Source: Paralithodes platypus
Lineage: Eukaryota > Arthropoda > Malacostraca > Decapoda > Lithodidae
DNA: 64,000 nt
Direction: 5' to 3'
Assembly: GCA_032716605.1 (NCBI GenBank)
Contig: CM064560.1
Location: 11,437,083 to 11,501,082 of the forward strand
Shown here in pieces: positions 22,211-34,619 of this stretch (within the stretch, counting starts at the first letter, position 1; the number at the start of each line of letters is the position of its first letter). Made by a program: the position numbers and the translations under genes. The notes under the pieces are model-generated. The model saw only the letters and a program-made list of their open reading frames with translations. It made no database searches and was not told the origin of the DNA.

Positions 22211-22555
22211 AAATTGTATTTATAATAAACTTAATTACTAATTTAAACCATGCTTCTAGCACCCTCGCATCGCAGCGTGCAGTTATATAATAATTTATCT
22301 TGTAATCTATTCACAGAAAAAACAATATAAATGGAAAGAGAGAGATCAAAATTAGTAAAATTATAATTATCTATCAAATGGCAAAATATAATCTTCATAA
22401 CGTTCAGTGAATAAAAAATGGCTTCAACATACAATATACGATAATGTATGTATATATGCTTCATATTCTACAAACAATTATGATAGGGATACATACATAC
22501 AATCATACAAGTTTAAAAACTGCTTTGCCCACAACGAGTGTGGTTACAGTTTCTC
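22211..22555. other. spacer, nothing recognised
   Basis: AT-rich sequence between the GIPMG RT and the RTE-like LINE; no supportable feature. Confidence 0.4.
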
Positions 22556-25500
22556 GTCTTAAATGGGGGCTTTCCAGGCAACCTGTCAAGGGCTGCCTCT
22601 GTTGTTAAGTTTTATATTTTGAAACTGGACCGGAGTACCTGATCCCACGTCTTTCTAGGTCTACCCCTATGTGCGGCTTCCCCCACGTTTACAGTTCGGC
22701 ATTTCTTCACCCAGTTCTGATTATCCATTCTTTACATGTGTCCAAACCAACCAAGTCGGCTCGTGCGCAGCACTTCAATGATACTCCTAATGCCCAGACG
22801 CCTTCTTATTTTTCACTTGATTCCCCGTCCCCGAGGTTAACCCCACATATCCATCTCAACATTCTATTCTCATTTTGTTTCATTCTATTGATATCCTCTG
22901 CTTTTACTGGCCACGTCTCCAAGGTATAGGTCATCACTGTCCTAACATACGAGGTATTCACCTTCCCATTAAGGTGAAGTGAGAGTTCTCTCATGGTCAG
23001 GAGTGGCAACAACTCTCTAAACTTCCACCAGCCACTTCTGACTCTAGCAATAGAGCCAGCTTCAGCGCTACCTCTGGTGGAAACTGTATCGCCCAAGTAG
23101 CAGAATTTATTCACACACTCTAGCCCTACACTGCCGAAATCAATACCAACAGGCTGGTCATTCAACACAAGTTCTTCCTTGACCACTTTGCATTCAAAGT
23201 CAATGATTCTCATCGAAGGTCCTCTCGCCCCACTACAACTCTTGTGTAACTAGGCAATACAGATGCATAATTGAAATGAGTTACTTCCCACATACTGCGC
23301 ATCGAAAGTCGCTGCTTCTGTCCAAAGTAACGTGCCCTACTCCACTGATAATGACCTTTGTTTTATCTATATTAACTCTTAGTCCCTTGTGTGCCATACC
23401 CTCCCTCCATCTATTGAACTTTACCTCCACTTCCTGCACCTGCGATAACAACTAGGTCATCTGCATATAACAACTCCCATTGCAGTCTTGTTAACCCATT
23501 CTGTGCTAGCGACGTACAATGGCCGACAGTAAGAAAGTAACTCGCCAGTACCAGCGCCGTACGATGTTTTTCAGTAATATTCGGTCCTTGTACCGAGCGG
23601 TACCAAGCATCATGACTTGTAAACACTGCTTTGAGACCTTGTCAACACTTCACAGAGTGTATCTAAGGTCCCACGGGCAGGATGGCTCAGTACTCGTCCA
23701 GCTTTTGGGGTGAGAGGTTGCGCTCTCTCGTCTTTAAAGCCATTTTGGCCACAATGCTTGGTACTAGAGGTTACATTTATAGTAATACCCTCTGGTACAG
23801 TAAGGGTAAAACACTAAAGTTCCTTGACAGGGTTTCCAGGACCAAAACAAAGAGTAATGGGCTCAGCACTGAACTTGGTGAACTCCAACTTACACTGGGA
23901 ATTCTTTGCTCAGACCCCCATTCACTCTAACTGCTGCCCCTGATCCCTCATACATTATCATTATCACACGCACCAACCACTACTATACTCTGAGTGTTAT
24001 CATATCCCACTGCATACTTCCCTTAACACCCGGTCAAAGGCCATCTCCAGGTGTACAAACACTAGGTAAAACTCCCTGTTTTTCTCTAAGAACCTCTCTT
24101 ACAGTTGCCTAAGATTGAAGATAGCATCCGTTGTGCCACATCCTGGCATAAATCCAAACAGCATATCGCTGATGGCAACACTCTTCCTGATCATGCATTA
24201 AAAGACCCTTTTGCTGAATTTCATGACTTGGTCGAGCAATTTCAAACCCCTATAATTTCCCTTCTAAGGAATCACCCTTGCCTTTGTATAAATTACTAAT
24301 ACACTTTTATGTCATGCATCAGGAATGCTTTCCTCCTTTATGATAGCATTAATCAGCTCTGTGACCAATTTTATCCCAATATCTCCAGCTGCCTTTAGCA
24401 TCTCAGTGACTATGCTCCCAACGGCTTTCTCTTACTTCATTCTATCGATCGCATTTTTAACGGCGTCATACCCTAGCAAAGGCCTAGTACTGAAATTGCA
24501 GCGCTGAGGTGTTCCATATTCCATTCAAACTCCATATTTAGCAATCTTTCATAATGCTCTTTCCATGCCTCTCTAATTTCGTTTTATGAGTAAACAGTCA
24601 TGTCACTGTCATTACACATCGTACACCCACAATGTCCTTGCTACAGTTCCTCACATTTTTATCTAGTTTATAAATCCCATTGTTATTATTGGTGCTGAAA
24701 ACTTGTTCTATCACGCTATCCTGTATGGTTTTCTTTGCCCTGAAGACCTCTTTTCTAGCATTACCTTTGGCGGTCAGGTATTCTTCCTTGCTGCTACCCT
24801 CCTGTCATGCTTTGAAGTATCTTTATTCTCTCTGACTGGAGCTTCGACATCGCTGTTCCACCACCAGGAGAACTTATGTCTGGGTGGCCCCTTTGTTTTA
24901 CCACAAACTTTGTCTGTGGCATCAAGGAGGTTGTGTTCTATACAGTTCCATTTGCTATCAACGTCAGTTGGTCTATCACCCACACTTCTATCAACTCCCA
25001 TACTTTTGTTGTGGAATTTGTCTCTGTACTCCTCTTTTTCTAGCAACCATGCTTTCCTTTTTTGGCAAATGTACTTTCATTCTCACAGGAACTCTTCTTA
25101 GGCACATATCACACACCAGGAGCTTGTGTTGGAGGATGCATTCTTCACCTTGTATGATCTTAGTATTTCTAAGTAATTTCCTGTCAAATTTGCTGGTCAG
25201 GAAGTAGTATATAATAATAATAATAATAATAATAAACGGTTTATTAAAGAATGGCAGCCTCATGAGCTGAAAATATCTGGCTACTGGAGCGACCTGATCC
25301 ATATGTTATCAGATGCCTCTTCCTCTTCCTGAACATGGTGTTACACACCACCATCCCGGTGGTAGCACAGTGCCCAAGTATGTATACATCTTCCAGGTTC
25401 CTTTGCTATATCCCAGTCCTCTGTGCACGCCCTCATATCCATCGACATATGCCCCAACATGCCCATTCAAGTCTTTTCCCACAATTACTACCTCCCCTTC

Positions 25501-25600
25501 CTTGTATACGGTAACCACCCCTAGTAGTTCATTCCAACACTTCTCTTTAATAACTCTACCTAAACCTGCTTGAGGGGCCATATGCTGATATAACATCTCT
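22556..25600 (-). mobile_element. RTE-like LINE, near full length, degraded, minus strand
   Basis: Read from 25600 downwards. An apurinic-type endonuclease part (25596-25309) shows the GEVVIVGKDLNGHVGA and DGYEGVHRGLGY blocks. A linker follows with KGPPRHKFSWWWN (about 24900), then RT remnants including a WELLYADDLVVIAGAG catalytic box (about 23470-23420). The C-terminal segment (23213-22806) reads CYLGDTVSTRGSAEA, WKFRELLPLL and TWPVKAEDINRMK. The GRPRKTWDQ tail region lies near 22650. A (TAA)n microsatellite at 25211-25234 interrupts it. Several frames are used, so it is inactive. The YADD box itself survives. Confidence 0.8.
25211..25234. repeat. (TAA)n microsatellite
   Basis: Trinucleotide run of eight units inside the LINE remnant. 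Confidence 0.95.
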
Positions 25601-26080
25601 ATCTCTCACTCCTATTGTCAGTCTAAGCAAAATCAGTCTATCATTGGATATAAATGTATGCACCTCTTCAAGATAACAAAGTAATAATTTATGGTTGAAA
25701 ACAGTGCAAGTGAAAATATTGACTGCACATTGAGAGGGAAAATGCGCTGAAATTCATAAAGGGAGATTTCCAAGCTGAGGGGTCATTATTAATATTAATT
25801 ATCCATTGCCTTGGTTTTCATCCTGTCGACTTCACATAAAAAATGCCATAACAGATGTTCACTCATTTATTAACACCAGTGTTAAAGCTCCCTGGGGTAA
25901 TTTTCACAATATTCATGGTCATTATTAAAACGGAGAGGGTTAATTTGAGGATTGTAGAAATGATGTGTTTAACCCCTTCTGTACCGGTGATGTCTTTTTC
26001 ATTATATTGTAGCAACAGTCAGACGGTTTTACTCAGTTTGGAAAGTATCTCTAGCAATAATAAGGCTTCGAACTATCTCA
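25601..26080. other. spacer, nothing recognised
   Basis: No ORF or element ends visible. Confidence 0.4.
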
Positions 26081-26082
26081 AT

Positions 26083-26609
26083 GGCGGGTGCCCAACCCCG
26101 AAAGGGGTTGCAATAGGGGAGCTATCCCCCCGCCAAAGGCGGCTTTCTAGGGCCTTTCCTAGCTGATGCTGAGAGGATTGGATTCTAGTCATATGGTGAT
26201 GGCCTGGTCTATCAGAGTGAGAACTGAGCGATCTCTGCCATACCAATAGCTTACTCCGACTGTTCCTTTTACTTATGTCTTTCCTAGATCTCAAGTGACG
26301 GCGTCTTTTCCGTGGATTGACCTCCCAATCTACCAAGATTGGAAGCCAAAGCGTCACATTTTTCCTTTGCCCCTCAACTTTCTCTTCATAATTGCTGAGG
26401 GGCACAGGGCCCTGGGTGGGGCTTTGGTTTCCCGGGCGTTTCCACACCCTCCTCCGCTCCCCGCCATGGAGTGGCTTCGGTCACCCAGGCTTTATTGTGG
26501 TAGGCAGGGAGGGTTCTGTGGGGGTGCTCGGTTATGGCCTTGGCCTTGCTCGGGGCCTTGGGGCTGTTCGGCCAGGCAGCTTGGGGAACAACAACAACAA
26601 CAACAACCC
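26083..26609 (+). mobile_element. structured (CAA)-tailed retroposon, copy 2
   Basis: Nearly identical to 8171-8689 throughout, starting GGCGGGTGCCCAACCCC and ending in (CAA)n. Changes in the first hairpin keep pairing: CAACCCC/GGGGTTG here against CGACCCC/GGGGTTG in copy 1, an A-U to G-U change. Unlike copy 1, no clear target duplication flanks it. Confidence 0.8.
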
Positions 26610-26689
26610 TTTTAACTACCATACATCCTTCCTAAGCTACATACAATCGTCTAAATATAGCTAGAATTAGATACAACATACGTCGATGG

Positions 26690-27042
26690 TACAGAAGGGG
26701 CTAAAAATGATGCGTATGTTGCAATTAAACCCTTCGATTCTGATAGAATTTGTTATATTTACCATAGCCTATATAGCATTATTTCTTCTCCATGTGTGTT
26801 TATAATACTTATATGATAAACTATTATGAACATTGAAGAGTGATAAAAGATGTAGGGATAGCAATTGGACACATGTGGATGAGTGGTAGGAGGTACTAGA
26901 GGAGAATTGTCTCACCTAATTGCATTGCTTTGTTTTGAGGGCCTGTGGGGTATTTTAGAAGGGTTTTTCATGGTCTTGCATCTGTTAGGCCTATCGCATT
27001 TGTCATACAGATACTGCCATGAGGCTTATCGCGCTTCTCGGG
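26690..27042 (+). mobile_element. TTAA MITE family P2, left-truncated copy
   Basis: Similar to 39434-40063: it shares GATTCTGAYAGAATTYGTTATATTTA near its left, TGAGTGGTAGGAGGTACTAGAGG-type text and the right end TATCGCGCTTCTCGGG followed by TTAA (27043-27046). The left end of the family is not recognisable here. Confidence 0.6.
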
Positions 27043-27195
27043 TTAAGCTATCCACATCTAATTACCATAAGATAACTACGGTACTACAAAATACCTAACT
27101 ATGAACGGGCATTTCATTCTGCATTAGTAGCATGAATGCTACTATTAGAAGAGGAAATTGGATTTATTTATCTAAAAAAAGTACATATATCTGTA

Positions 27196-29420
27196 GCCCT
27201 TGACTTGTTTCTAATTACTTCTAGCCCTGTCGCTTACACTGTCGATCTTTTCTTTCCTTTGGGTTCCTCTGACCATAAACCTATCTCTGCTACCTGTCCT
27301 ATCTCTCCAGTATGGCCACCCAATCCTCTCAGCCGGCGGCACTTGTGGCACTTTGGCGTTGCCGACTGGGAGGCTCCATGGCAGTACTTCTTTGATTTCC
27401 ATTGGAATGATTTTTACTTCCGATGCCGGGGACCCTCGGAGAATGCTAATAAGGAGGAAGCGTTTAAACGGCACTGTCGCCTTCAAAGTCAAGAATCTCA
27501 ATCTTCCTATGTTTCTGCCCGGAATCAAGCCAAATCTGTTCTTCGACTCGCCAAGCACTCTTTCATCAATAATTAATGCACTGAACTATCCAACTCTAGC
27601 TCTTCCCTAGCTTTCTGGCATCTAGCCAAAAACCACTCCAACAATTTTTCTTCCTCGTCTTTCCCTTCCCTTTACCACTCTGATGTCACTACCATCACTT
27701 CTTCCTCTGACAAAGCTGAACTCTTCGCCCAAAATTTCGCTAGAAACTCCACCTTGAATGATTCCGGTGCTGTTCCTCCCTATCCACCCCCCTTCACTTA
27801 TGCCTATTATCCTAATATCTTCTAAAGATGTAAATTTTACCCTCTCTGGGCTTGATAATATGAAGGCGTACGGTCCGGATGGTGTTTGTCCTGTTGTACC
27901 AAAAAAATGTGCTTCCGTTCTGAATCCCTTCCTAGGCAAAATCTTCTGCCTCTCCTCTAACGTCTTCCCTTCTTGCTGAAAGTTTGCTCTCATTCAACCT
28001 GTCCCAAAGAAGGGTGACCGCTCTCAACCATCCAACTATCGTCCAATTGATCTAATTTCTTGCATATCTAAAGGTTTTAAAACTATTTTTACTTTAACAT
28101 TTCTTAAGCATTTCTTTTCTTATAATCTACTCTCAGGTCGCCAGTATGGCTTCCAAGGTGTCGCTCTACTGGTGATCTTTCATATCTTACTAAATCTTGG
28201 TCATCCTCCTTTCGGGACTTCGGTGAAACCTTTTCTATTGCACTAGACATATCAAAAGCCTTCAATAGAGTCTGGCACAAATCTCTTATTTCTAAACTAT
28301 CCTCCTTCGGTTTCTATCCCTCCATCTGTGCCTTTATCTCTAATTTCCTTTCTGGCCGTTTCATAGCTGCGATTGTGGACGGCCATTGTTCACTTTCTCA
28401 TCTTATCGACACCGGTTATCCTCAAGGTTCTGTCCTATCTCCGATTTTCTTTCCAATATTCATAAATGATCTTCTCAACTCTACCTCCAGTCCTATTCAT
28501 TCATATGTTGATGACTCTACCTTACACTATGCAACTAGTTTTTCAGAACACCCCAGCATGCAAAAACTAAAAATCTAACTTGATGAAGCCATAAAACACT
28601 TATCTTCTGAACTATCAACCATTTCCATTTAGGGCAGAGAAAATGTTGTTGCTTTAAATGCTACCTAAACCCAATTTCTTCATTTATCTACCCACAGAAC
28701 TATCCCTAATACTTCAACAATACACAAATGAACCCTTCATCTTCTCTCAGTATTCTCGGTGTCTCCTTTTCATCTGATCTCTTGTGGTAATATCAGATTA
28801 CCACTCTTGCTAAAACGGCTTCCCAGAAGCTGGGTGTGCTCAACCGCCTCAGGGGGTTCTTTACCCCTGCATAATTTCTGCTCTGTACAGGGGACCAGTG
28901 CGTCCATGTATTGAGTATTGTTCGCATGTGTGGGGAGGATCCTCTCACACAGCATTTCTAGACAAAGTCGAAAAGAAATCCTTTCGTCTCATTAATTCAC
29001 ATCCACTCACTGATTCTCTGCAATCTCTCCTTCTTCGCTGTAATGCTGCATATCTCTCGCTATTTTATTGCTATTACAATAATCAGTGTTCCTCAGAGTA
29101 TGCCACCTCCTCTACGTAGAGCACGTAGCACCCGTCTTGCAACACAATCCCACCCCTACTCTGTGCAACTCTTCAACCCAAGAGTGAAACGATACTCCCA
29201 ATCTTTCGTCTATTCAACAGCTGAGCTCTGGAACTCTCTCCTTGAATCCATCTTTTCCTCATCCTATAACTTAAATTGCTCCAAACTCTGTGTGTCCATG
29301 CATTTTAGCTAAAACATTCCTTGAGTTTGGCCCTGTCACTCTTTAAACTCTGGCGGAGGCACTCGTAACAGGCAGTTTTGCCCTTTGTTTCCCTCATCCA
29401 CATACAAAAAAAAAAAAAAA
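27196..29420 (+). mobile_element. Jockey-like LINE, 5'-truncated, with poly(A)
   Basis: It begins inside the endonuclease domain (GSSDHKPIS near 27264) and continues through the LWHFGVADWE linker and the RT. The RT shows YGPDGVCPVV, DRSQPSNYRPI, ALDISKAFNRVWH, a GYPQGSVLSPIFF box with Val changed to Tyr, and SYVDDST, where the YADD Ala is Val. A C-terminal part with CIEYCSHVWGGSSHTA follows. Frameshifts and stops are frequent. It ends in poly(A) at about 29404-29420, only 130 bp from the cadherin exon at 29551-29660. It is antisense to the cadherin gene. Confidence 0.85.
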
Positions 29421-29550
29421 CGGAAGACCTGGTTTGATCAGCCAAATTCTGTATTAGTATTTCTGGACATTGATTTTGCTCGCACTAGGCTGGATATTAT
29501 GACAAGTTGACAATGTTATTATAATCGCTTCTTGGGGTTACTTTAACTAC

Positions 29551-29660
29551 CTGGGTGAGTATTGAAGCAGGTGCCGCCACTGAGACAGGGTTGCCAGACA
29601 CACTCGTCCTCGTCCTCACATATCGTTCTGTTGCTGCTCATAACATGACCTTCACCACAC
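29551..29660 (-). CDS. CadN-like: neural-cadherin-like gene: exon with Cys-rich/EGF region
   Basis: 110 bp exon on the minus strand. The acceptor CTATTTGCAG precedes 29660; the donor GTAGTT begins at 29550. The phases (2 in, 1 out) fit the neighbours exactly. It encodes CGEGHVMSSNRTICEDEDE and then CVWQPCLSGGTC, the start of an EGF repeat. The remainder of that repeat lies in the exon at 17275-17403. The CGEG...(D/E)EC spacing is the same as in the Drosophila CadN segment between its last laminin-G domain and the membrane, as I recall it. This exon is too short to stand out as an ORF. It lies between two antisense Jockey-like elements (poly(A) end 130 bp on one side, leader about 220 bp or less on the other). 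Confidence 0.85.
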
Positions 29661-29879
29661 CTGCAAATAGTTGTATGTATGTATGAAAATACCTGAAAAA
29701 AAAAAATCTTTGTAAATGGGCCATACTTAGACAGGTATCGTATTTCAGCATGATACCCCCATGATTACCCCCTGGGGGTAAGGGGGCCTCCATCTTATGG
29801 TGGAGGACAAAATAATATGCCCCACGCGTCCTACTGCGTGTCGTGTCGTGTCGTACAAGGCGACTAATAGGGGGAATGG

Positions 29880-32800
29880 GGGTAGATTGTAGGCAACAAT
29901 CGAACCCAGGAGAGGCTGTGAGCATTTGATAAGGAGTCGCTGGAATTCCTGTTTCATTTGCTTATCCTCTCTTACTGATTCCCTTTGTGCCTCACTTACA
30001 CGAGAGTAGTCCAGCATGCTCTCACAAACACCTCCTCCTCTTATCTACTTCACTACACTTAACATGCACACCACACTTCCTCCTTCCACAAAAAAATGAT
30101 TCAATGATGAACACAGGCCCAGCCTCGGAGTCCCCAGGGGGGGGGGGGGGGGACCATAAATGCCCCCACACCAGCCCGACCTTCCCCTGACGACCCCTCT
30201 AAATGTTCTGGACCACGGCCTGTCACTCTTACTATCAAATGTTGCAATATTCGCTGCCTTTTCTCAAATTTTCACTCGGTTGAACACCATCTCTCCTCCT
30301 ACAAACCTGATTTTCTTTTCCTCACCGAAACACAGGTATCTGAGACAACTTCCAGCAGCCCCTTTTCTGTATCCTCCTACTTTCTCTATCCTAGTTTCAA
30401 AGCCAAAGGTGGATGTTGTGCATACGTGCGCAACAAACTCACTTGCTCTCGTGTTCCCGATTTCGACTCCTCTGAATTCTCAATTTTTTTGCTCAAACTA
30501 TCCTGTCATTCTCATACTAAATATTTCTGTGCCGTCTATCTTACCCCTAATTCTACCGACTTTCCCAAATGTTTTGACTATCTAAACTCTAAAGAGGAAC
30601 ACATTCTATCCATCTCTCTCTTCTCTGAAATCTCCATCTTAGGAAATTTCAACGTTCACCACCGCCAATGGCTCTCCTCTCACACTACTGACCAACCTGG
30701 TGAACAAGCCTATGTCTTTTCTATCATAAATGACCTAGAGCAGCTGGTGCAGCAACCCACCTGAATCTCGGATCGCTTCGGAGATCAGGCCAACACTCTT
30801 GACTTATTTCTGACTTCTAACCCTTCTTCTTATACTGTCAATCTTTTCTCTCCTTTGGGCTCCTCCGACCATAAACTTATCTCCGTTACCTGTCCTATCT
30901 CTTCAGTACGGCCACCCGATCCTCCCTTCCGGGAATTTGGCACTTTGGTGCTGCCGACTGGGAGGCTCTCCGGCAGTACTTCTTTGATTTCCCACGGAAT
31001 GATTTATGCTTCCGTGGCCGGGGCCCCTCGGAGAGAGCTGAACGCAATACTGAGGTAATCCTCTCTGGCATGGAAGTATACATTCCATTTTCTTTCTCTC
31101 AGTCGAATGTAAAAACATCTTGGTTTACTCATGCTTGTTCTACTGCTGTCCACAGCAAGGAGGAAGCATTCAAACTTTACCGACGCCTTAAAACTCAAGA
31201 ATCTCCTTCTTCCTATGTTTCTGCCCGGTCTCAAGTTAAATCTGTTCTTCTACTTGCCAAGCAATCTTTCATCAATAATAAATGCACTGAACTATCCAAC
31301 TCTAGCTCTTCCTAAGCTTTCAGGCATATAGCCAAAAACCTCTCCAACAATTTTTCTTCCTCGTCTTTCCCTCTCCTTTTCCACTCTGATGGCACAACCA
31401 TCACTTCTTCCTCTGACAAAGCTGAACTCTTCGCTCAAACTTTTGCTAAAAACTCTACCTTGGATGATTCCGGTGCTATTCCTCCCTCTCCACCCCCCTC
31501 TCTACTACTTATGCCTAGTATCCTAATCTCTTCTAAAGATGTACTTTCTACCCTCTCTGGGCTTAATACTAAGAAGGCGTACAGTCCGGACGATGATCCT
31601 CTTGTTGTACTAAAAAACGGTGCTTCCGTGCTGACCCCCTGCCTAGGCAAACTCTTTCGTCTCTGTCTCTCCTCTAACGTCTTTCCTTCTTGCTGGAAGT
31701 TTTCTCTCATTCAACCTGTCCCAAAGAAGGGTGACCGCTCTCAACCCTCCAACTATCATCCAATTGCTCTCATCTCTTGTATTTCTAAAGTTTTTGAAAC
31801 TATTCTTGCTTCCAAATTTCTTAAGCATTTCTCTTCTCATAATCTGCTCTCAGATCGCAGGTATGGCTTCCTTATGGGTTTCTCTACTGGTGATCTTCTT
31901 TCATATCTTACTAACTCATGGTCATCCAACTTTCGGGACTTCGGTGAGACTTTTTCTGTTGCACTAGACATATCGAAGGCCTTTGATAGAGTCTGGCACA
32001 AATCTTTAATTTCCAAACTGCCCTCCTTCGGTTTCTGTCCCTCCATCTGTGCCTTTGTGTCTAATTTCCTTTCCGGCCGTTCCATAGCTGCGGTTGTGGA
32101 CGGCCAACGCTCACTTCCTCATCCTATCAAGTCCGGTGTTCCTCAGGGTTCTGTTCTATCTCCTATTCTTTTTCTAATTTTTATAAATGATCTTCTCAAC
32201 TGTACATCCAGTCCCATGCATTCATATGCAGACGACTCTACCTTACACCACTCAATTAGTTTTCCAGAACGCCCCAGCCAGCAGTCCCTCAAAAGCAAAT
32301 GTAATGAAACCATAAAACACTTACTTCTGATCTAGCTACTATTCCAATTGGGGTAGAGAAAACCTTGTTGCATTTAATGCTTCCAAGACTCAATTTATCC
32401 ATCTTACTACCCGTCAGGAACCTCCAGAGGACTATCTCTTATTCTTCAACAATAAAAACATCAACCCTTCATCTTTTCTCAATGTTCTCGGTGTCTCTTT
32501 TTCTTTTGCTCTCACTTGGAAGGACCATATTACCAGTCTCGCTAAGGCAGCCTCCCAGAAGCTGGGTTTGCTCAACCGCCTTAAGGGGTTCTTTACCCCT
32601 GCAAAGCTTCTTGCTCTGTACAGGGGCACAGTGTGTCCTTGTATTGAGTATTGTTCACATGTGTGGGGAGGATCCTCTCACACCACACTCCTAGACAAAG
32701 TAGAAAGGAAAGCCTTTCATATCATTAACTCCCGTCCACTCACCAACTCTGCAATCTCTCTCTCTTCGCCGCAATGTTGCATCTCTCTCGCTATTCTATC

Positions 32801-33164
32801 GCTACTACAATATAATCAGTGTTCCTCGGAGCTTTCCCTGTGTATACCAACTCCTCTACGTAGGGTACGTAGTACCCACCTTGCAACACAATCCCACCCC
32901 TACTCTGTGCAACTCTCCAACCCAAGAGTGAAACGCTATTCTCAGACTTTCTTCTATTCAACTGCTGAGCTCTGGAACTCTCTCCCAGAATCAGTCTTTC
33001 CCTCTTCCTTTGACTGAAATTGCTTCAAACTCTGTGTGTCCAAGCATTTTAGCTCGAACGTCCCTTGATTTTGGCCCTGTCACTCTTTGACCTCTGGGAG
33101 AGGCATTCGCTGCAGGCAGTTATGCCTTTTGTCTCCCTCATTCACATAGAAAAAAAAAAAAAAA
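29880..33164 (+). mobile_element. Jockey-like LINE, near full length, with poly(A)
   Basis: Leader (about 29880-30180; a GTCGTGTCGTGTCGT stretch near 29838 may also belong), endonuclease (30200-30930) and reverse transcriptase (31080-33020). The endonuclease shows ISILGNFNVHH, GSSDHKLISVTCP; the Asp of GDFN is Asn. The RT has one 291-codon open stretch (31460-32335) with [49 protein letters not shown] and an intact YADD. The C-terminal part (32568-33017) follows after a frameshift. Further frameshifts lie in the endonuclease. It ends in poly(A) at 33149-33164. It is antisense to the cadherin gene. Confidence 0.88.
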
Positions 33165-34050
33165 CGGTCACCTGCTGGTAGATTAAGGGTCATGTGTTAA
33201 GCCCCTTTCCCACCTGCAAGAATCACGACCTGACTTGCTACGAAACGCGGTTCGTAGAACATTCGGCATCGATATGTTCAGGATACTCCTTGATGTGTTT
33301 CAGAGCATCCTGATGTACCGTATCAAATCCGCAAACGGCATGGACAATTTTAACATGTTCAAAAATTATGTGGTGTGCACCGATTTTCGGCCACTCAGTG
33401 TGAGACTTCCTGGCATTTCGTGCTGAATCCAAGCTCATTTATTTTTGCTCCGGCGTGCATATTTTTGTTTCACAGGCATGGAAAACAATGACGAGACCAT
33501 GGCATTTAAAGGAACCGCACAGAATATCAAGAAGTGCCAATAAAGGTCGTTCGGTCAGTCTGTCAGTCATTCTCTCCATTATCAATAATATACCTTCCAC
33601 TTCATCATAACCCTAATGTCAGCTGTTGTTAATATACATAAAACAATTCTTGTCTCACTTCATCATTATTATTATTCTCTCATTCTCAAATTAATTCTCG
33701 TAATATGTAGTATGTAATATGTAATATGTATTTGTTATAATTATTGCAGCTACTATTGTATACTATTTTATGTTGTAATTATATATTTTCTCTTGTATAA
33801 CTAATTTGTCTTTCATATTATGACTGTACCTGTGTGTTTGTGTGAATGTCTTGTGTGTGTGTGTGTGTGTGTGTGTTACTCAGTTACTTGTTCGTCAAGG
33901 GGAATCCACGCAATGCGAGCTAAGCTCATTATTATCGCGCCTCCTTAACTGGGAATGTATTGCGTGAAATGCATGTTAAGTGTTTTATGTACTGTTGGAA
34001 TGGCTGTGGATGTGTGTGTAGTCTGTATTTAGCCAATTGGCGACATCGGA
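33165..34050. other. spacer with (TG)n microsatellite
   Basis: No gene recognised. A TG run lies at 33851-33876. The 63-codon frame at 33235 has no supporting feature. Confidence 0.6.
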
Positions 34051-34179
34051 AACGAAGGCTTAGGGTGGATCTGTATGGTACCATTCTCACTATAGACGGT
34101 ACCGTCTCGCCCGAAGGCTTAGGTAGCCATCAGCTTAGGTGAACCATATGATACCCATCTCGCCTTGTATCATTTTTGC

Positions 34180-34352
34180 CAACCCCAGATGGGACGTCAC
34201 AACGTCGTCCACTTATTCCAGGTACCTATTTACAGCTAGGTGAACTGAGGCTAACACATGAAAGGAGACAAGCCCAATTTGTCTCCGCCCGGCCGGGGAT
34301 TGAACCCCCGACCCCTCGTGTGTGAGACGAGAGCTCTACCTACTAGGCTACG
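34180..34352 (-). mobile_element. tRNA-derived SINE (decapod-like body)
   Basis: On the minus strand an A box TAGCCTAGTAGGTAGAGC (34350-34333) and a B box GGTTCAATCC (34306-34297) sit inside a tRNA-like head with paired acceptor arms (GCCCG/CCGGGC). The body contains CACCTAGCTGTAAATAGGTACCTGG, shortened here to its central part TAAATAGGTACCTGG, a string I associate with decapod SINEs. The body may extend to about 34050. It is not a functional tRNA gene, because the head runs straight into the body and no terminator T-run follows it. Confidence 0.75.
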
Positions 34353-34355
34353 GGC

Positions 34356-34385
34356 TGTGTGTGTGTGTGTGTGTGTAACTGCATA

Positions 34386-34441
<56 letters not shown>
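34356..34441. repeat. (GT)n and (GA)n microsatellites
   Basis: GT runs at 34356-34376 and 34386-34408 followed by a GA run at 34409-34441, next to the head of the SINE. Confidence 0.97.
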
Positions 34442-34444
<3 letters not shown>

Positions 34445-34549
34445 CAGCTTACTAATTCTATGTTTATTTGTGACAGCTATATTCTATTTTACTAATTTAA
34501 CTCCAACACTAAACACCTCCCAACGAAATTAATGAAAGCACACATTGAT

Positions 34550-34617
34550 CCACCGGGATTCGAACCTCGGTTACCACACACACATTTTAAACACTCTAAC
34601 AATTACACCATCAAGAC
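34550..34617 (-). mobile_element. tRNA-like SINE head
   Basis: Minus strand: A-box-like TGGTGTAATTGTTAGAGT (34609-34592) and B box GGTTCGAATCC (34566-34556) with a CACCGGG end. The middle, rich in GTGTGTGTGG, does not form a good anticodon arm, so a SINE head or tRNA pseudogene is more likely than a tRNA gene. Confidence 0.55.
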
Positions 34618-34619
34618 AG

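Noticed and set aside
30137..30152. G-run as a possible G-quadruplex regulator
   Set aside because: A single homopolymer G tract in a LINE leader region; more likely a slippage product or sequencing artefact.
34285..34352. tRNA gene on the minus strand (also 10028-10085, 34556-34612, 46770-46835, 60900-60960)
   Set aside because: A and B boxes are present, but acceptor and anticodon arms are poor or run into SINE bodies and no terminator T-run follows; these are SINE heads.
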